Positions 1 through 10,723 of a DNA stretch of 64,000 bases are shown here, piece after piece. Position 1 is the first letter of the stretch. Every line of letters begins with the position of its first letter. This DNA is from Basidiobolus meristosporus CBS 931.73 (lineage: Eukaryota; Basidiobolomycota; Basidiobolomycetes; Basidiobolales; Basidiobolaceae): NCBI GenBank assembly GCA_002104905.1, contig MCFE01000330.1, positions 29,388 to 93,387 of the forward strand, in the 5' to 3' direction. Both the position numbers and the translations under genes were made by a program. The notes beneath the pieces are model-generated. The model was not told the origin of the DNA. It worked only from the letters and a program-made list of their open reading frames with translations, and ran no database searches.

Positions 1-2
1 TA

Positions 3-968
3 TTGACATCTATTGCCAGAGCATGTGCAAGGCTGGGGTACATCGAAACCCTTGAGTCCCTGTTTAACGAGCCATACAACGTACATGTGGAGTCCGATTT
101 CTTTTATGGCAATCCCAATCTTGCTGTAGTGGAGGTCCTCCACAAGTATGCATCTCAACGGGATAGTATTTCTTGGCTGTGGTACAATGGCCACATCCGC
201 AAAATCAAGTCTCGTTTCACAACCTACCAGACTCCCAAATGCTATCTAAAGCTCTTGAGAACATACACTGAATTCGATGTATGCTGTAACCGAAGTAATT
301 GTTCACATAGCACTGAACAGCAACGGGAGAATGTATTGATGTTTCTGGTTGATTTAGCTAAAATAACCTCGAAAACTCAGCTGCTCATCAAATATATCAA
401 GTATGGGATCGCATATGGAAGCTTACAACTGCTAAAAAAGATGGTCCCGTTATTGGGGGAAAGAGATTTGCAGAGTCTCCGACTCGAAATTACAGAAGGT
501 CGGCTAAATATCTATCGAAGTGCAAGGCCGCAGATTGTGGAGTATTTGTCGGATTTAGGAATAACTCAAGACACGAGGCTTGCTTCTCTGTGCGGTTGTT
601 TTGACTTGGTATTTATCAAGAGCATTGCGGAAAAGGACCTGGTAACAGAGCTCAAAAACAATCGCTTGCTAGCCCCAAACTACCTGCAGCATTCTATTGT
701 ACGGGATGTTTGCTACGGAAATGGCCAATATTGGAAAGAAAGTGACTACTTGATGGGTTTTTTGCGCTTGACCCGCAATTTTGTTCCCAATCACAAATAC
801 TATTGGACAATTGGAAGCAATTGCGACAACTCTATTACTTTTTTGCCTGATCTTTGTTTTACTCTTTCATTTGTACAGCAAGTTTATTCATACCAGTTGG
901 ACTTGAGCCTTCAGATAGAGTCAGTTTTGTGGAAAAAAGCAATGTCATTTCTATTTCTTCATTATTAG
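3..968 (+). CDS. ankyrin-like protein, 5'-partial (edge gene)
   Basis: Open from the left edge to a TAG at 966-968, about 321 codons. The frame has no ATG near the edge (position 3 is TTG), so the true start lies outside the window. Helical segments with a Gly-Tyr/Ser-Ile/Leu-Glu turn, such as ARLGYIETLESLF near residues 9-21 and YGIAYGSLQLLKKMVPLL near 134-151, resemble degenerate ankyrin repeats; several leucine-rich helices follow. No signal peptide, membrane span or catalytic motif is visible. Ankyrin proteins usually bind other proteins; no partner can be named. CpG is clearly more frequent here than in the following 60 kb, which suggests host DNA under constraint. The last 25 or so codons look less repeat-like and the stop may be secondary, because transposon-derived sequence begins soon after. 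The ankyrin assignment rests on pattern only. Confidence 0.5.
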   Translation: MTSIARACARLGYIETLESLFNEPYNVHVESDFFYGNPNLAVVEVLHKYASQRDSISWLWYNGHIRKIKSRFTTYQTPKCYLKLLRTYTEFDVCCNRSNCSHSTEQQRENVLMFLVDLAKITSKTQLLIKYIKYGIAYGSLQLLKKMVPLLGERDLQSLRLEITEGRLNIYRSARPQIVEYLSDLGITQDTRLASLCGCFDLVFIKSIAEKDLVTELKNNRLLAPNYLQHSIVRDVCYGNGQYWKESDYLMGFLRLTRNFVPNHKYYWTIGSNCDNSITFLPDLCFTLSFVQQVYSYQLDLSLQIESVLWKKAMSFLFLHY

Positions 969-1394
969 GCAAAGCTTGTATACCTTCAACAATGGTGCAT
1001 GTGCCCTATGAGAAATCTCTACTTAGGGCTCATCTGATAATCTGCTGGTATTATGCTGGTGTTTTTCCTACACATCTTTGATTTTGATTTGTGGCAGAAG
1101 CTGTGAGTAGCTTATGACCAAATTTGGGTATGAATGCCAGTGGGCCTAGTCTCCTCCAGGAAGATATGTCTGCTTGTCTGCCTAATAGCTACATCCTGAG
1201 ATAATCAGAGTAGTAAGTTTTGAATACTTGGAATTCAGCTGATTTTACTTTAGTATTCTGCAGGCCATTTCCTATTATTATCTTAGTGGCAAAATGCAAT
1301 AGGATTAGATGGATACCCTATAGGTGCCTCAGTCTTAATTTCCTTCATTCATTTCTGCTGTAGGAGCCCTTGATTGTATTGACCTATACAAGTC
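969..1394. other. no gene recognised; transition from host gene to repeats
   Basis: AT-rich, with short frames only. A GTGCCCTATGAGAAAT motif at 1001-1016 resembles the CCCTATGAAAAAT terminus seen at 4969 and 51095, so a transposon end may lie just after the gene. The last 60 bases (about 1335-1394, with GACCTATACAAGTCCC) match the non-coding tail after the U-family frame at 5342 and 59930. Confidence 0.4.
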
Positions 1395-1904
1395 CCCATG
1401 ACCAATGAAAAATAATTTGGCCCTGCAAGTGGATTCAGTATGCATCAACCATCAGGATTATGCAATGAGGCTGTCATGAGACCAGCAGCTGGAACTATTG
1501 ACCCTCTACACAATCTTATGGTGGAATTGTGATGGCATTTTGCTGTTTTTACAGCTGAACAAAGTAAAAAACCTGACAGTGTTTGAATAGTCTTTTAACA
1601 AGACTTGCATGGCATTTTGATGGTCTTTAAGCAGTCTACATTTTTTAGAGTAGACCTAACCAGCCAATACATGCAAATGCCTTATGTCACAGAAAACTTG
1701 ATGGCATTTTTAATGCCTTGTTGCAGACCACTGTTGGCATGATTACAGCAGTACAATGACATACAACAAGTCCTGTATAGTGCAACCATACCATTTACCA
1801 AATGGTATTTCCCTTTTCTACCTCCCCTTGTGCCACTTGTATATTCCACAATACAATCACCTTACTTTATTAGCTTACCCATTACCTCCATGAGTATACT
1901 GCAT
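1395..1904 (+). repeat. dispersed repeat P, copy 1
   Basis: About 510 bp that is homologous over its length to 51095-51610. Shared landmarks are the ATGAAAAATAATTTG start, GACCCTCTACACAATCTTA, and the block around CCAAATGGTATTTCC followed by TACCTCCCCTTGTG. No coding potential. Both copies begin next to U-family sequence and are followed by repeat Q. The class is unknown. Confidence 0.6.
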
Positions 1905-1907
1905 AAA

Positions 1908-2639
1908 TGACTTGTTCTGTTGGATAGAGCCAGATTGAGCCATAAGTGCCAAACAGTGCCATAGTGTTCCAGAGTGGCAGAGCAGATCTAAACTTAGCCA
2001 TACAATGTGATGTATAATTCTACAACTTCACACAAAATAGCCACTGTGTTTCACCTCTTGTGCTGGAGAAATTCCATTTTTTGATCTTTTTTGGAGATCA
2101 ATTTTGTGCATGGTGTGCAAGAGAACAGAAGGACTAAAGCATGCACTTGGTACTTAACACCCATGGCAGTCTGAAACCAGCTCCAGAGGTCTGTAACTTG
2201 TCACAAAAATGCATGGCACTATCTTGGTCTGCTGATACTTTCAGGCATTATATCTAAATATTGGCCCTAGAGTAAAACATATACAAAGCACTTAAAGTGC
2301 CAGATAGTACCAGTAAACCAAGATAGTGCCATGCATTTATGCCAAGCGCTAAAGACCTATGAAGCTGGACTCTGAATGCAATGGGTGCAGAGTACTAGGT
2401 GCATGTCTTCAGTCCTTCTGTGCATCTATATATCAGGCACAAATTTGATCCCAAAAAAAAGGTCAATAAATGGATTCTCTCCAGCACAGTAGGTGAAACA
2501 TAGGGGCTGCTTTGCATGAAGACAAATAATTATGTTTTACACTCTGTGACCAGGTGTAGGTCCACTTGGCCTCTATGGTACACCATGGCACTATTTGACA
2601 CTCACAGCTCCATATGGCACTATCAAACTGAACAAGCCC
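1908..2639. mobile_element. Harbinger-type foldback MITE M1 (old copy)
   Basis: 732 bp. The two halves are imperfect reverse complements. The ends are decayed versions of AGACTTGTTCCGTTGG (here TGACTTGTTCTGTTGG and its inverse with CAAGCCC). Flanking trinucleotides are AAA on both sides (1905-1907 and 2640-2642), read as the target duplication. It is more diverged than M2, M4 and M5. No gene. Confidence 0.75.
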
Positions 2640-2642
2640 AAA

Positions 2643-2844
2643 TTTGAACCAAAAATCTATGGCCTCCTGCTTACCAACCTCTATACATATGAACACCCAC
2701 TAGAATTGACATACTATTATCACCTCTACTTTATAGCCTTTGACTCCCAACACTTCCAATGTACACTTAGTGGAAATGGCTTCAGAAGCCTATTTGAATC
2801 AATACATATTCAGTTTGTCCAGTCCTTGCATTTATATTGGTGCA
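2643..2844 (-). repeat. dispersed repeat Q, copy 1 (decayed coding relic)
   Basis: The first 110 bp, starting GGCCTCCTGCTTACCAACCTC, match 54913-55020, where the minus strand encodes a conserved but unrecognised peptide. The rest diverges. The repeat lies between MITE M1 and a Harbinger right end. Confidence 0.45.
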
Positions 2845-3007
2845 AATAGATTTGTTCCATTGTACTGTGCCAGGGTATGCAGCACAATCTGTGGTCTTGA
2901 AGAGCAATCAGGTGCAATGCTATAGCTACCAATAGGCATGATAGCACTTAGCCAGTTTCAAACTATGTGGGACAATCTTGCGTACTATGGCACAAACTGT
3001 CAAAATG

Positions 3008-3703
3008 AATGCTTTGCATCAACATTCAAAACTTAGCCAATTTTACTTGCTTAAAAAATAGTGTACCCTAACAGATTTTCTCTAACCAAAACATAACTAA
3101 TCCCAGTTATGGTTTACTTTATCACTTCTCAGAATCTATTCTGGCTGTCACACCTGATCAATTTTTATGTGACCTTTATGTTATCAACTTATCTGCAAAG
3201 CCTTCACAGGTGATAAATCATCTGAGATCTCTCCAACCACTAAGCAATTGCCAAGACATCAGCTAATTAATGATGTAATTCTCATGCATCTTATGCACCT
3301 ATCAACACCCAAACTGTGCTCAATTAATGCAGTCTCTTGGTGCTGACTAGTTTAACTTGATCAGAAAAGTATCCATAGAGTTTACTGAACCTTTTGGTTC
3401 AGTGTGTCTCTCAACAAAATTAAGATTGTGTCTCAACAAAATTGAGAATTCCACAATTCCAATCTAGTTTTTACACAAGACTAGCATATCTAGCACTTCC
3501 AAGAACACCAAGCCTAACCTTCATAGTAAGTTAACTCTGTAGCCTTTATAGCCAAATCCAGCTATTTACTAGACCAATATTAGACCAAAATATTCTCTGC
3601 TACTACTTCAGCCACTCTCTGACAATCCTAAGATTCTGCACTTCATTGTCCCTTAGGTGCATTTAAACCATTCAAGAGTTTTGTTACACTTTTCTCCTGG
3701 ATA
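3008..3703. other. unclassified ~0.7-kb insertion in Harbinger H6
   Basis: Interrupts H6 between ...CACAAACTGTC and AATGAGGTTGG, which are nearly contiguous at 27578-27588 and 29710-29726. No long frame. It holds a short near-duplicate (TCTCAACAAAATTAAGATTG and GTCTCAACAAAATTGAGAAT at 3410-3446). It could be a solo LTR ending TACAACA, but no clean target duplication is visible. Confidence 0.4.
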
Positions 3704-3764
3704 CAACAATGAGGTTGGCAGAGATGATTGCACCAACTTGCAATGTTTGCATCACATGCACAAT

Positions 3765-4498
3765 AGACTTGTTCCGTTGGATAGTGCCACATTGAGCCAT
3801 GAGTGCCAAATGATGCCATAGTGTGCCAGGGAGGCTAAGTGAGCCTATACTTGGCCACAGAGTGTGAAACATGTATCTGCATCTTCATGCAAAGCAGCCC
3901 CTGTGTTTCACCTGTGATGCAGGAGAAAATCCATTTTTTGACGTTTTTTTGTGGATCAATGTTATGCAGGATGTGTAAGAGCATAGAAGAACTGAAGACA
4001 TGCATCAGGTACCCAATACCCATGGCACTCTGAATCTAGCTCCTGTGGCTTGTAACAAGTCACAACAATGCATGGCACTATCTTGGTCCACTGGTACTAT
4101 CTGGCACTATATTTAATTATTAGCCCTAAAGTAAGATCTATACAAAGCACTTATAGTGCCAGATAGTACCAGTGGACTAAGATAGTGCCATGCATTGTTG
4201 TGACTTGTTACAAGCCACAGGAGCTAGATTCAGAGTGCCATGGGTATTGAGTACCAAATGCATATTTTCAATCCTTTTGTGCTCTTACATATCCTGCACA
4301 ACATTGACCTAAAAAAAAAGGTCAAAAAATGGATTTTCTCCAACACAATGGGTGAAACACAGGGGCTGCTTTGCATGAAGATGCAGATCTATGTTTCATA
4401 CACTGTGGCCAAGTATAGGCTCACTTAGCCTCCCTGGCACACTATGGCATCATTTGGCACTCATGGCTCAATGTGGCACTATCCAACGGAACAAGTCT
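3765..4498. mobile_element. Harbinger-type foldback MITE M2
   Basis: 734 bp with two inverted arms of roughly 348 bp around a spacer of about 40 bp (near 4113-4152). Ends AGACTTGTTCCGTTGGATAG and its exact reverse complement. Target duplication AAT at 3762-3764 and 4499-4501. Inserted in Harbinger fragment H6: removing it joins CATGCGC-like sequence to the continuation at 4502. It has no gene; short frames on the arms are an effect of the palindrome. Confidence 0.92.
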
Positions 4499-4633
4499 AA
4501 TCATATATCACTATTATCATAGGTAAGATCTGGTACTCAGATATGTTTCTTCAACGTAAATGAAAATAAGTTCATATCACATTATAAACTACATTGATAC
4601 TTGCCATTTTGGTTATCACCACCCCAATTCAGC

Positions 4634-5300
4634 TGTACACTATGAAAAATAACTGTAATGATCCATCAAAAGGCGGTCACAAAATAAAAGTCTGGTTACT
4701 GAGAGGTATTGATTCCATCAGGACACTGTGCAAAGACTGTTGAAAAATAACTGCACCCCAGATTTCACAAAAACCTTGTCAGTGTTTTTCACCACAACAA
4801 TATATAAGTGGCTTTTGATTGGTTCTCTGACAATTCTCTCACTTTCTGATCATGAACACTCAATCACCTCCTATGTTTGGGCTCATTGATTGACTATTGC
4901 CTCTGTTTCACACTCCTTACTTTTTGACTTAACCAATTCTCCTACTTTTCATGCATACAAGTTGATTAATACCCTATGAAAAATTATTGTGATGATCCCA
5001 TCAAAAGGCCGTCACAAAATCTAAGTCCTGTAACTAAGAGGAATTGGTCCCATCAGGACATCATGCAAAGACCGTCAAAATAATTGCACCCCAGATTTCA
5101 CAAAAACTTAGTGAAAATGATTCTTCACATCACTACAACAGTAGCTTTTGATTGGTTTGCTGCCGGTTTTCTCACTCTCTGATTCTGGTCACTCTATCAC
5201 CTCCTACATTTGTGTGCATTGATTGAATATTGCCTCTTTTCACACTCCTTACTTCCTGACTCAAGCATTTCTGTTACTTTTCATATTTACAAATTGATTT
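4634..5300 (-). repeat. tandem pair of V repeats (3' tail of U element)
   Basis: Two consecutive ~330-bp units (about 4634-4968 and 4969-5300). Both begin CTATGAAAAATAACTG or CCCTATGAAAAATTATTG, continue CATCAAAAGGC-GTCACAAAAT and TTGCACCCCAGATTTCACAA, and end in a TTACTTTTCAT block. Single copies occur at 59565-59885 and, inverted, at 19530-19850, each next to the C-terminal end of a U frame. V is therefore probably the 3' non-coding end of U elements, duplicated here. Confidence 0.65.
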
Positions 5301-6717
5301 ATTTCTGTTGAAACTTCAGTTGTACCTCAATTGCCAATTGTTTTGACCTATACAAGTCCCAATACCCAATACTAACATTAAGCCTATCCCCATATCCAAC
5401 AAGTAACTCCATTAAAATACGCCACTCAATAAGTATTTCTGCTGTAACATTCTATTTCCATGACTTTGATAGGAACCCTACAGCTTTATGCCACTGTTCA
5501 TTCACTGATTCCCATATGTCCAGGTCTTCAGCCAGCACTACAAGGTCTAGCACCTCATCTGCAAGTCTTTGCAATAAATCCTTGCAATATTCAAGTGCAT
5601 TTTCTTGAGCACTGTGCTTGGAGAAGTGCTGCAACCTCTTGGTGTGCCTAGTAATGCTCTAAAATTCCACTGAATGCATTGTGATAGCCATTTGAGTTCT
5701 TGACATTGCTACTTTGTCTGCCAGTGGTATCTTCCCTCCATCTACAATTGACAATGTGGAGGCTGTGATAGACAAATTGCCTTTCTCTGCAAACTCATGA
5801 ACCTCACTGGAGTGTAGCTCAACTGGCTGTGCTTCCAACCCTTGTGAAAGCAGCTGTTTTCTTGTTGTTAATTCTTCTTGGCTAGGATGGGATTTAGTCT
5901 GTCCCAGGCCTACTGCATTAATTGGCAAGAACTGCAGTTTTTTTCTCATGCTTCCCTGTCTCTGTCTTAGGTAGACTTTTTCCCTTTACCTTTTCCTCAA
6001 TCATTGCCAAGTCTCTCACTGCTACTTTGTCTGAGTGCTTCTTGTATTGAAAACATTTTCTCCTTGATAAATGCAGCTCTGATCTATCAGTTTTGGCCTG
6101 ATTGTCCCTTGCGGCATGCTGCAGTCAACCTGATGCTTGCCAGCCTTTAGGTGCTGGCATACTAGACCTCTAACAGCCTCTTGAATATTAGCCAACTCTT
6201 CATCATTGCACTCAGTAATGCCACAGAACTTCAATGTTTTCTGATTTTTTGCATTGGTACAAACACTACATTTCCTCCCTCCCAGGCTGTGATAGGTTTT
6301 TCTGTGGGCAAAAACTTTGGGCACTGTTGTTGTGCTTCAAAGACTGTACAGTGTTCCTCTGCTGTTAAATTAGGGAAAAGCTCAATTCTTGGCTGTGATA
6401 CTGAGCTACTTGAGTTGCTTTCTTGCAGCAAAGACACTGCTTTTCCTACCTGCAATATTGCCTGCTCTACACCTTTTATCCGCTTATCCTGTTTTGGACT
6501 ATTTCCAATTTCTTTGGGCCATTGCATCTATCCAATCAGCCATTGCACCTAATTGCCTAATTTCTGCTTTGGTATGAGCTGTCAACAAACTTGACAATAT
6601 GGGTGGTAGTGATTCTATGATGGGCACTTGATGGTACTCAACTGAAGGTACTGCTTTTGCTATGCTCTCATCTGCCTCAGCAATATGGTCAACTTGTGGC
6701 TCTGCATAGATTCCCAA
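5300..6717 (-). pseudogene. U-family protein, copy 1 (unrecognised, frameshifted)
   Basis: Minus-strand relic of the U family. The N-terminus is retained (an ATG gives MGIYAEPQVDHIAEADESI at 6717), then a helical Gln/Glu-rich segment to about 6420, a core with KPITAWEGGNVVFVP (about 6300-6240), one charged repeat region and a C-terminal part with WNINRH-type and WHKAVGFLSKSW motifs (about 5650-5450). It is broken by frameshifts and stops. It lacks part of the tandem ~70-residue repeats seen in the copy at 59897-61625. It lies between V repeats downstream and MITE M3 upstream. The function is not recognised; the arrangement is that of a repetitive element gene rather than a host gene. Confidence 0.6.
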
Positions 6718-6774
6718 TTGCCTACTTGACTAAGAACCTGAGGAATCTGCATTGTTACCTTCAGTGGGCATACT

Positions 6775-7502
6775 AAACCTGTATTGTAAGATAGTCCCAC
6801 ACTGAGCTATGAGTGCCAAATGATACCCTAGTGTACCAACAAGGCCAAGTGGACCTATACTTGGCCACAGAGTGTGGAATATAGTTCTTCATCTTCATAC
6901 CAAGCAGCCCCTGTGTTTCACCCATTGTGCTGGAGAGAATCCACTTTTTGACCATTTTTTTGGGATTAATGTTATGCAGGATGTGTAAGAGCTCCAAGAA
7001 ACTGAAGGCATGCATCTGGCACTCAATACCCATGGCACTCTGAATATAGCTCCTGCAGCTTGTAACATGTCACAAAATACATGGCCCTATCTTGGTCCAC
7101 TGGCACTATATGTCACTATAAGTGCTTTGTATAAGCTTTTGTTTAAGACTAATATTTAAGTATAGTACCTGAAAGTGCCAGTGGACCCAGATAGTGCTAT
7201 GTATTTTGTGACATGTTACAAGCTGCACAAGCTAGATTCAGAGTGCCATGGGTATTGGGTACCAGATACATATCTTCAGTCACTCTGCGCTCTTACACAT
7301 CATGCATAGAATTGTTCCCAAAAAAAAAGGTCAAATAATGGTGTTTCCACAATGGGCAATACACAGGGGCTGCTTTGTATGAAGATGAAGAACTATATTT
7401 TGCACTCTGTGGTCAAGTTTAGGTCTGCTATGTTTCCCTGGCACACAATGGTACTATTTGGCTCTCATGGCTCAATATGGCACTATCCAACAGAATAGGT
7501 CT
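6775..7502. mobile_element. Harbinger-type foldback MITE M3
   Basis: 728 bp, two inverted arms. The left end is AAACCTGTATTGTAAGATAG and the right end CTATCCAACAGAATAGGTCT, both decayed from the family end. Target duplication ACT at 6772-6774 and 7503-7505. It lies at the border of a U copy and a tnp2 relic. Confidence 0.85.
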
Positions 7503-7505
7503 ACT

Positions 7506-9042
7506 GTTCACAGGGCCTTTTTTGATTGTAGCCCTGCTTGTTGCACTGAAATTCAATGCAGGCTGTAGTCTAAATGTTCATCTGCTGCTGTCAGTAGTGG
7601 GGTTTGGTTTGGAACCAGACAACTTTTTGTTGTTTTTTGGCAGCATATATATGGAGGTGAGTCAAACCAAAGGGGAAATGGTGTTACACTAACATGGGTA
7701 TATGGTGCCATAACTTTATTTATAACACTTACTATGGTGGGTTAACATTAAATCTTACAATCATGTAGGTGCAATGTGTCAAATACAAGACTGTCTTAAA
7801 TTCACACAAGTATTGACAAAAAAGTGATATATCAGCATTACATTGTTGAATGTCAAACTGTTAGCCCTATGTACAAGGCTACTTTGATTCAATGCCATTA
7901 GAGAAGAGAAAAAAGACCATGTGGCTGTTGTAGAAAACCTCTTAGCCATGAAGCACACAGACAGCATAGGATAAATCACAAGGATCACAGCAAGTGTTTT
8001 GCCACACAAGTCATATTTGACTAGTCACCTGTCACTACTGTACCAACAATAATTTGCCAGCCACTTAATACTCCTACAACAGCACCTAACCATACTTGTC
8101 ACCTGGCACAAGCTGAGTCAGGTGAGTCTGAGATTCATTTAGGCTCACCTGAACCTTCTGAATATGGCATGCAGAGTGATAGCTCTGACAAAGAAGGCTC
8201 ACTGATGGATTTTGAGCCTATCTTCCCAAACAACAGTACCCTCCATGAGCCTGGAAAAATCCCATTATGCAATCAGACAACAACCATTAAGAATGGCAAG
8301 GATACCTTATGGAGTCAAGTCAGCCCTGTAATTCATATACTGGAAAATGATGTGATCTTGTTGCTAGAGAAGTAGCACATTTCCACTAATATTAGTGATG
8401 AGAGCTCTGAGGATTTACCACTAGTTCTTGCCAAGATCATCCCAGGATGTAACCTGCTGTGTATATGGTATAAGTGGACAACTGTCATTTGGCTGGCAAC
8501 ATAGGACACAGAGACCATTCTGATACCAGCATGTGTTAACAGTTGCATGGCATTCACAGCAGAGAGTGCCACCATTGCAAGGTATCCAACTTGTCAGAAA
8601 TCCACTGCCATTGGGGAAAACATTGTTTATACTTAGGATCTACTCCAGTAATACCCCATATAAAGAAGCTCATGGGGTCCAGCAAATATTGTCAAGCTAT
8701 AAAGTATTGCACTCAGTAGCAATCAAGCATAAACATATCCAATATATTTGATGGCAAACATTGCAAACAGCTTAGAAACAAGGGCTACCATGAAGATATG
8801 TATGACCATACCATTGCCTTGGCACTTGATGTATTCTCATTAGATAAGTACTCTACCAGCAAATCCTTCTGGCCACTGATTCTCATCAACCAGAATATGC
8901 TGCCTAATTTATGGTATCAGCAGGAATCTCATGGTAGTCTTACTGGTATCTGGGCTTAAATACTGTCCAGCCTGGATAGCTACCGGTATCCATTGCTAGA
9001 TGAACTTCTATGCTTTCCAGCAGGATAACAGTAAATGGCGGT
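7506..9042 (+). pseudogene. tnp2-type transposase relic T1, split by MITE M4
   Basis: Plus-strand decayed transposase of the tnp2 (CACTA/Plavaka-like) kind. From about 8800 the reading gives LALDVFSLDKYSTSKSFWP-like sequence, the segment before the tnp2 core. Upstream, 7860-8750 matches the other copies T2 (13920-14532) and T5 (59560-59100). The frame is broken by many stops. At 9043 MITE M4 interrupts it, and the core continues at 9781 (APIIICIEDTSSMSKIAGFS) to about 9960. In the tnp2 family this core precedes a Cys-rich GHN-x-CC-x2-C segment. DNA cut-and-paste transposition is the expected lost function. Confidence 0.7.
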
Positions 9043-9045
9043 AAT

Positions 9046-9777
9046 AGACTTGTTCTGTTGGATAGTGCCACATTGAGCCATGAGTGCCAAATGATGCCAT
9101 AGTGTGCCAGAGAGGTAAAGTGAGCCTATACTTGGCCACAGAGTGAGAAACATAGCTCTGCATCTTCATGTAAAGCAGCCCCTGTGTTTCACCCATTGTG
9201 TTGGAGAAAATCCATTTTTGACCTTTTTTTGTGGATCAATGTAGCTCAGGATGTGTAAGAGCACAGGAGACTGAAGATATGCGTCTGGTACTCAATACCC
9301 ATGGCACTCTGAATCTAGCTCCTGTAGCTTGTATCATGTCACAAAAATGAATGGCACTATCTTGGTCCACTGGTACTATCTGGCACTATATTTAAATATT
9401 AGACCTAATGTAAGATCTATACAAAGCACTTATAGTGCCAGACAGTACCAGTAGACCAAGATAGTGCCATTCATTTTTGTGACATGATACAAGCTACAGG
9501 AGCTAGATTTAGAGTGCCATGGGTATTGAGTACCAGATGCATATCTTCAATCTGCTTGTGCTCTAACACATCCTGCACAACATTGATCCAAAAAAAAAGG
9601 TCAAAAAATGGATTTTCTCCAACACAATGGGTGAAACACAGGGGCTGCTTTGCATGAAGATGCAGAGCTATGTTTCACACTCTGTGGCCAGGTAGAGGCT
9701 CACTTGGCCTCTCTGGCACACTATGGCATCATTTGGCACTCATGGCTCAATGTGGCACTATCCAACGGAACAAGTCT
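9046..9777. mobile_element. Harbinger-type foldback MITE M4 inside tnp2 T1
   Basis: 732 bp, inverted arms, ends AGACTTGTTCTGTTGGATAG and CTATCCAACGGAACAAGTCT. Target duplication AAT at 9043-9045 and 9778-9780. The two flanks encode consecutive parts of the tnp2 core, so this is an exact insertion with an inferable empty site. Confidence 0.93.
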
Positions 9778-9780
9778 AAT

Positions 9781-9964
9781 GTCAAAGCACCTATTATTAT
9801 CTGCATTGAGGATACCTCATCCATGAGCAAGATAGCTGGCTTTTCAGGTTACAATGGATGGTATTGATGTCAAATGTGTGAGATCCAGAGGATATATTCT
9901 ATAATTCACACACATTATTATTACCCAAATACCAACACTAAGAGTATCATGCTCCCATAGATGG
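9781..9964 (+). pseudogene. tnp2 T1, continuation after MITE M4
   Basis: Continues the tnp2 core in plus orientation: PIIICIEDTSSMSKIAGFSG, then a degraded CC-x2-C segment (TGTCAAATGTGTGAGATCC) and a TYYYPN-like HTHYYYPNTNTKS region. It ends where Harbinger H1 begins (AAT at 9965-9967). Confidence 0.65.
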
Positions 9965-10146
9965 AATAGACTTGTTCCATTAGATAGTGCCACATAGTTC
10001 AAGCTGTTGATAGTGCTGGATCAATCTGGCACTCTATGGCACTATCTGACACTCTGATTTCTAAGATTATGCCAGTGGTAGGATACAATTACTGGCATTT
10101 TGACACAATCTTACTTATACTGCTCAGAACAGTGCTTTTCTTGCTG

Positions 10147-10662
10147 TATTTACTCATCATAATGCTCTAGACACATTTCTCTCAGTGGATGTCCTCTTGT
10201 ATGAGTATATTGCATATTAATAAGTATCTTAACTATTTTACCTATACTGCTGTTTTCTCCTACATATGACTTTCCTCCATATTTACCTGCTAATATGCAG
10301 AATCTCTGTAGATATCCAAATGCATGCTCTACTCTCAATCTGAAATGATGAAATATATCATTGTTGGGCTTCTGCTTCCTGCTGAGCACTCCATTCCTTG
10401 GCTTCCAATGGGCTGTAATACATTCTGGTCTCTGGCAATCCTCTCCTATATAAGCCTAGTCTATCTTAAATCTGTTCCCTCTACCATGTCCTGGATGATT
10501 CTCTACCCAGAGTGCTTTGTCATGCCTACTTCCAGCAAATGGCCCACTAAGCCAGATGATGTTACCCTCAATGTCAGACAGTGCTTGAAACTTCACACAG
10601 TGTGCCTTGTACTTGCCAGAATAAAAGTGCCTCTGCCCTCTAGAAGGTCTGTTAATCCTCAT
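10147..10662 (-). pseudogene. H1 DDE transposase, C-terminal remnant
   Basis: Minus strand. Contains the middle and end of the Harbinger transposase: RINRPSRGQRHFYSGKYKAH, the GPFAGSRHDKALWVENHP motif (HD pair) and, after a frameshift near 10390-10455, RVEHAFGYLQRFCILAGKYG (catalytic Glu region). The first catalytic Asp and everything N-terminal to it is deleted. It cannot encode an active enzyme. Confidence 0.85.
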
Positions 10663-10723
10663 ATTTCATAAAAGACCAGGACAATGCCAATACACTACTG
10701 TATAAGTATCCAAATCCATCACT

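Larger units (their letters stand above)
2848..4633. mobile_element. Harbinger H6: right-end fragment, twice interrupted
   Basis: Starts AGATTTGTTCCATTGTACTG, the right-type Harbinger terminus, preceded by AAT at 2845-2847. Harbinger sequence matching 29565-29920 continues in pieces: 2848 to about 3008, about 3704-3764 and 4502 to about 4633. It is split by an unclassified 0.7-kb insertion and by MITE M2. The inner boundary near 4633 abuts a V repeat, so the coding part is gone. Confidence 0.65.

Noticed and set aside
3765-4498. Palindrome considered as a replication origin or structural RNA gene
   Set aside because: Copies with identical ends and target duplications show it is a transposed foldback element.
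7779-8009. 76-codon minus-strand frame with hydrophobic stretches, possible small membrane protein
   Set aside because: Overlaps the tnp2 relic on the other strand and is absent from the homologous region 13920-14300.
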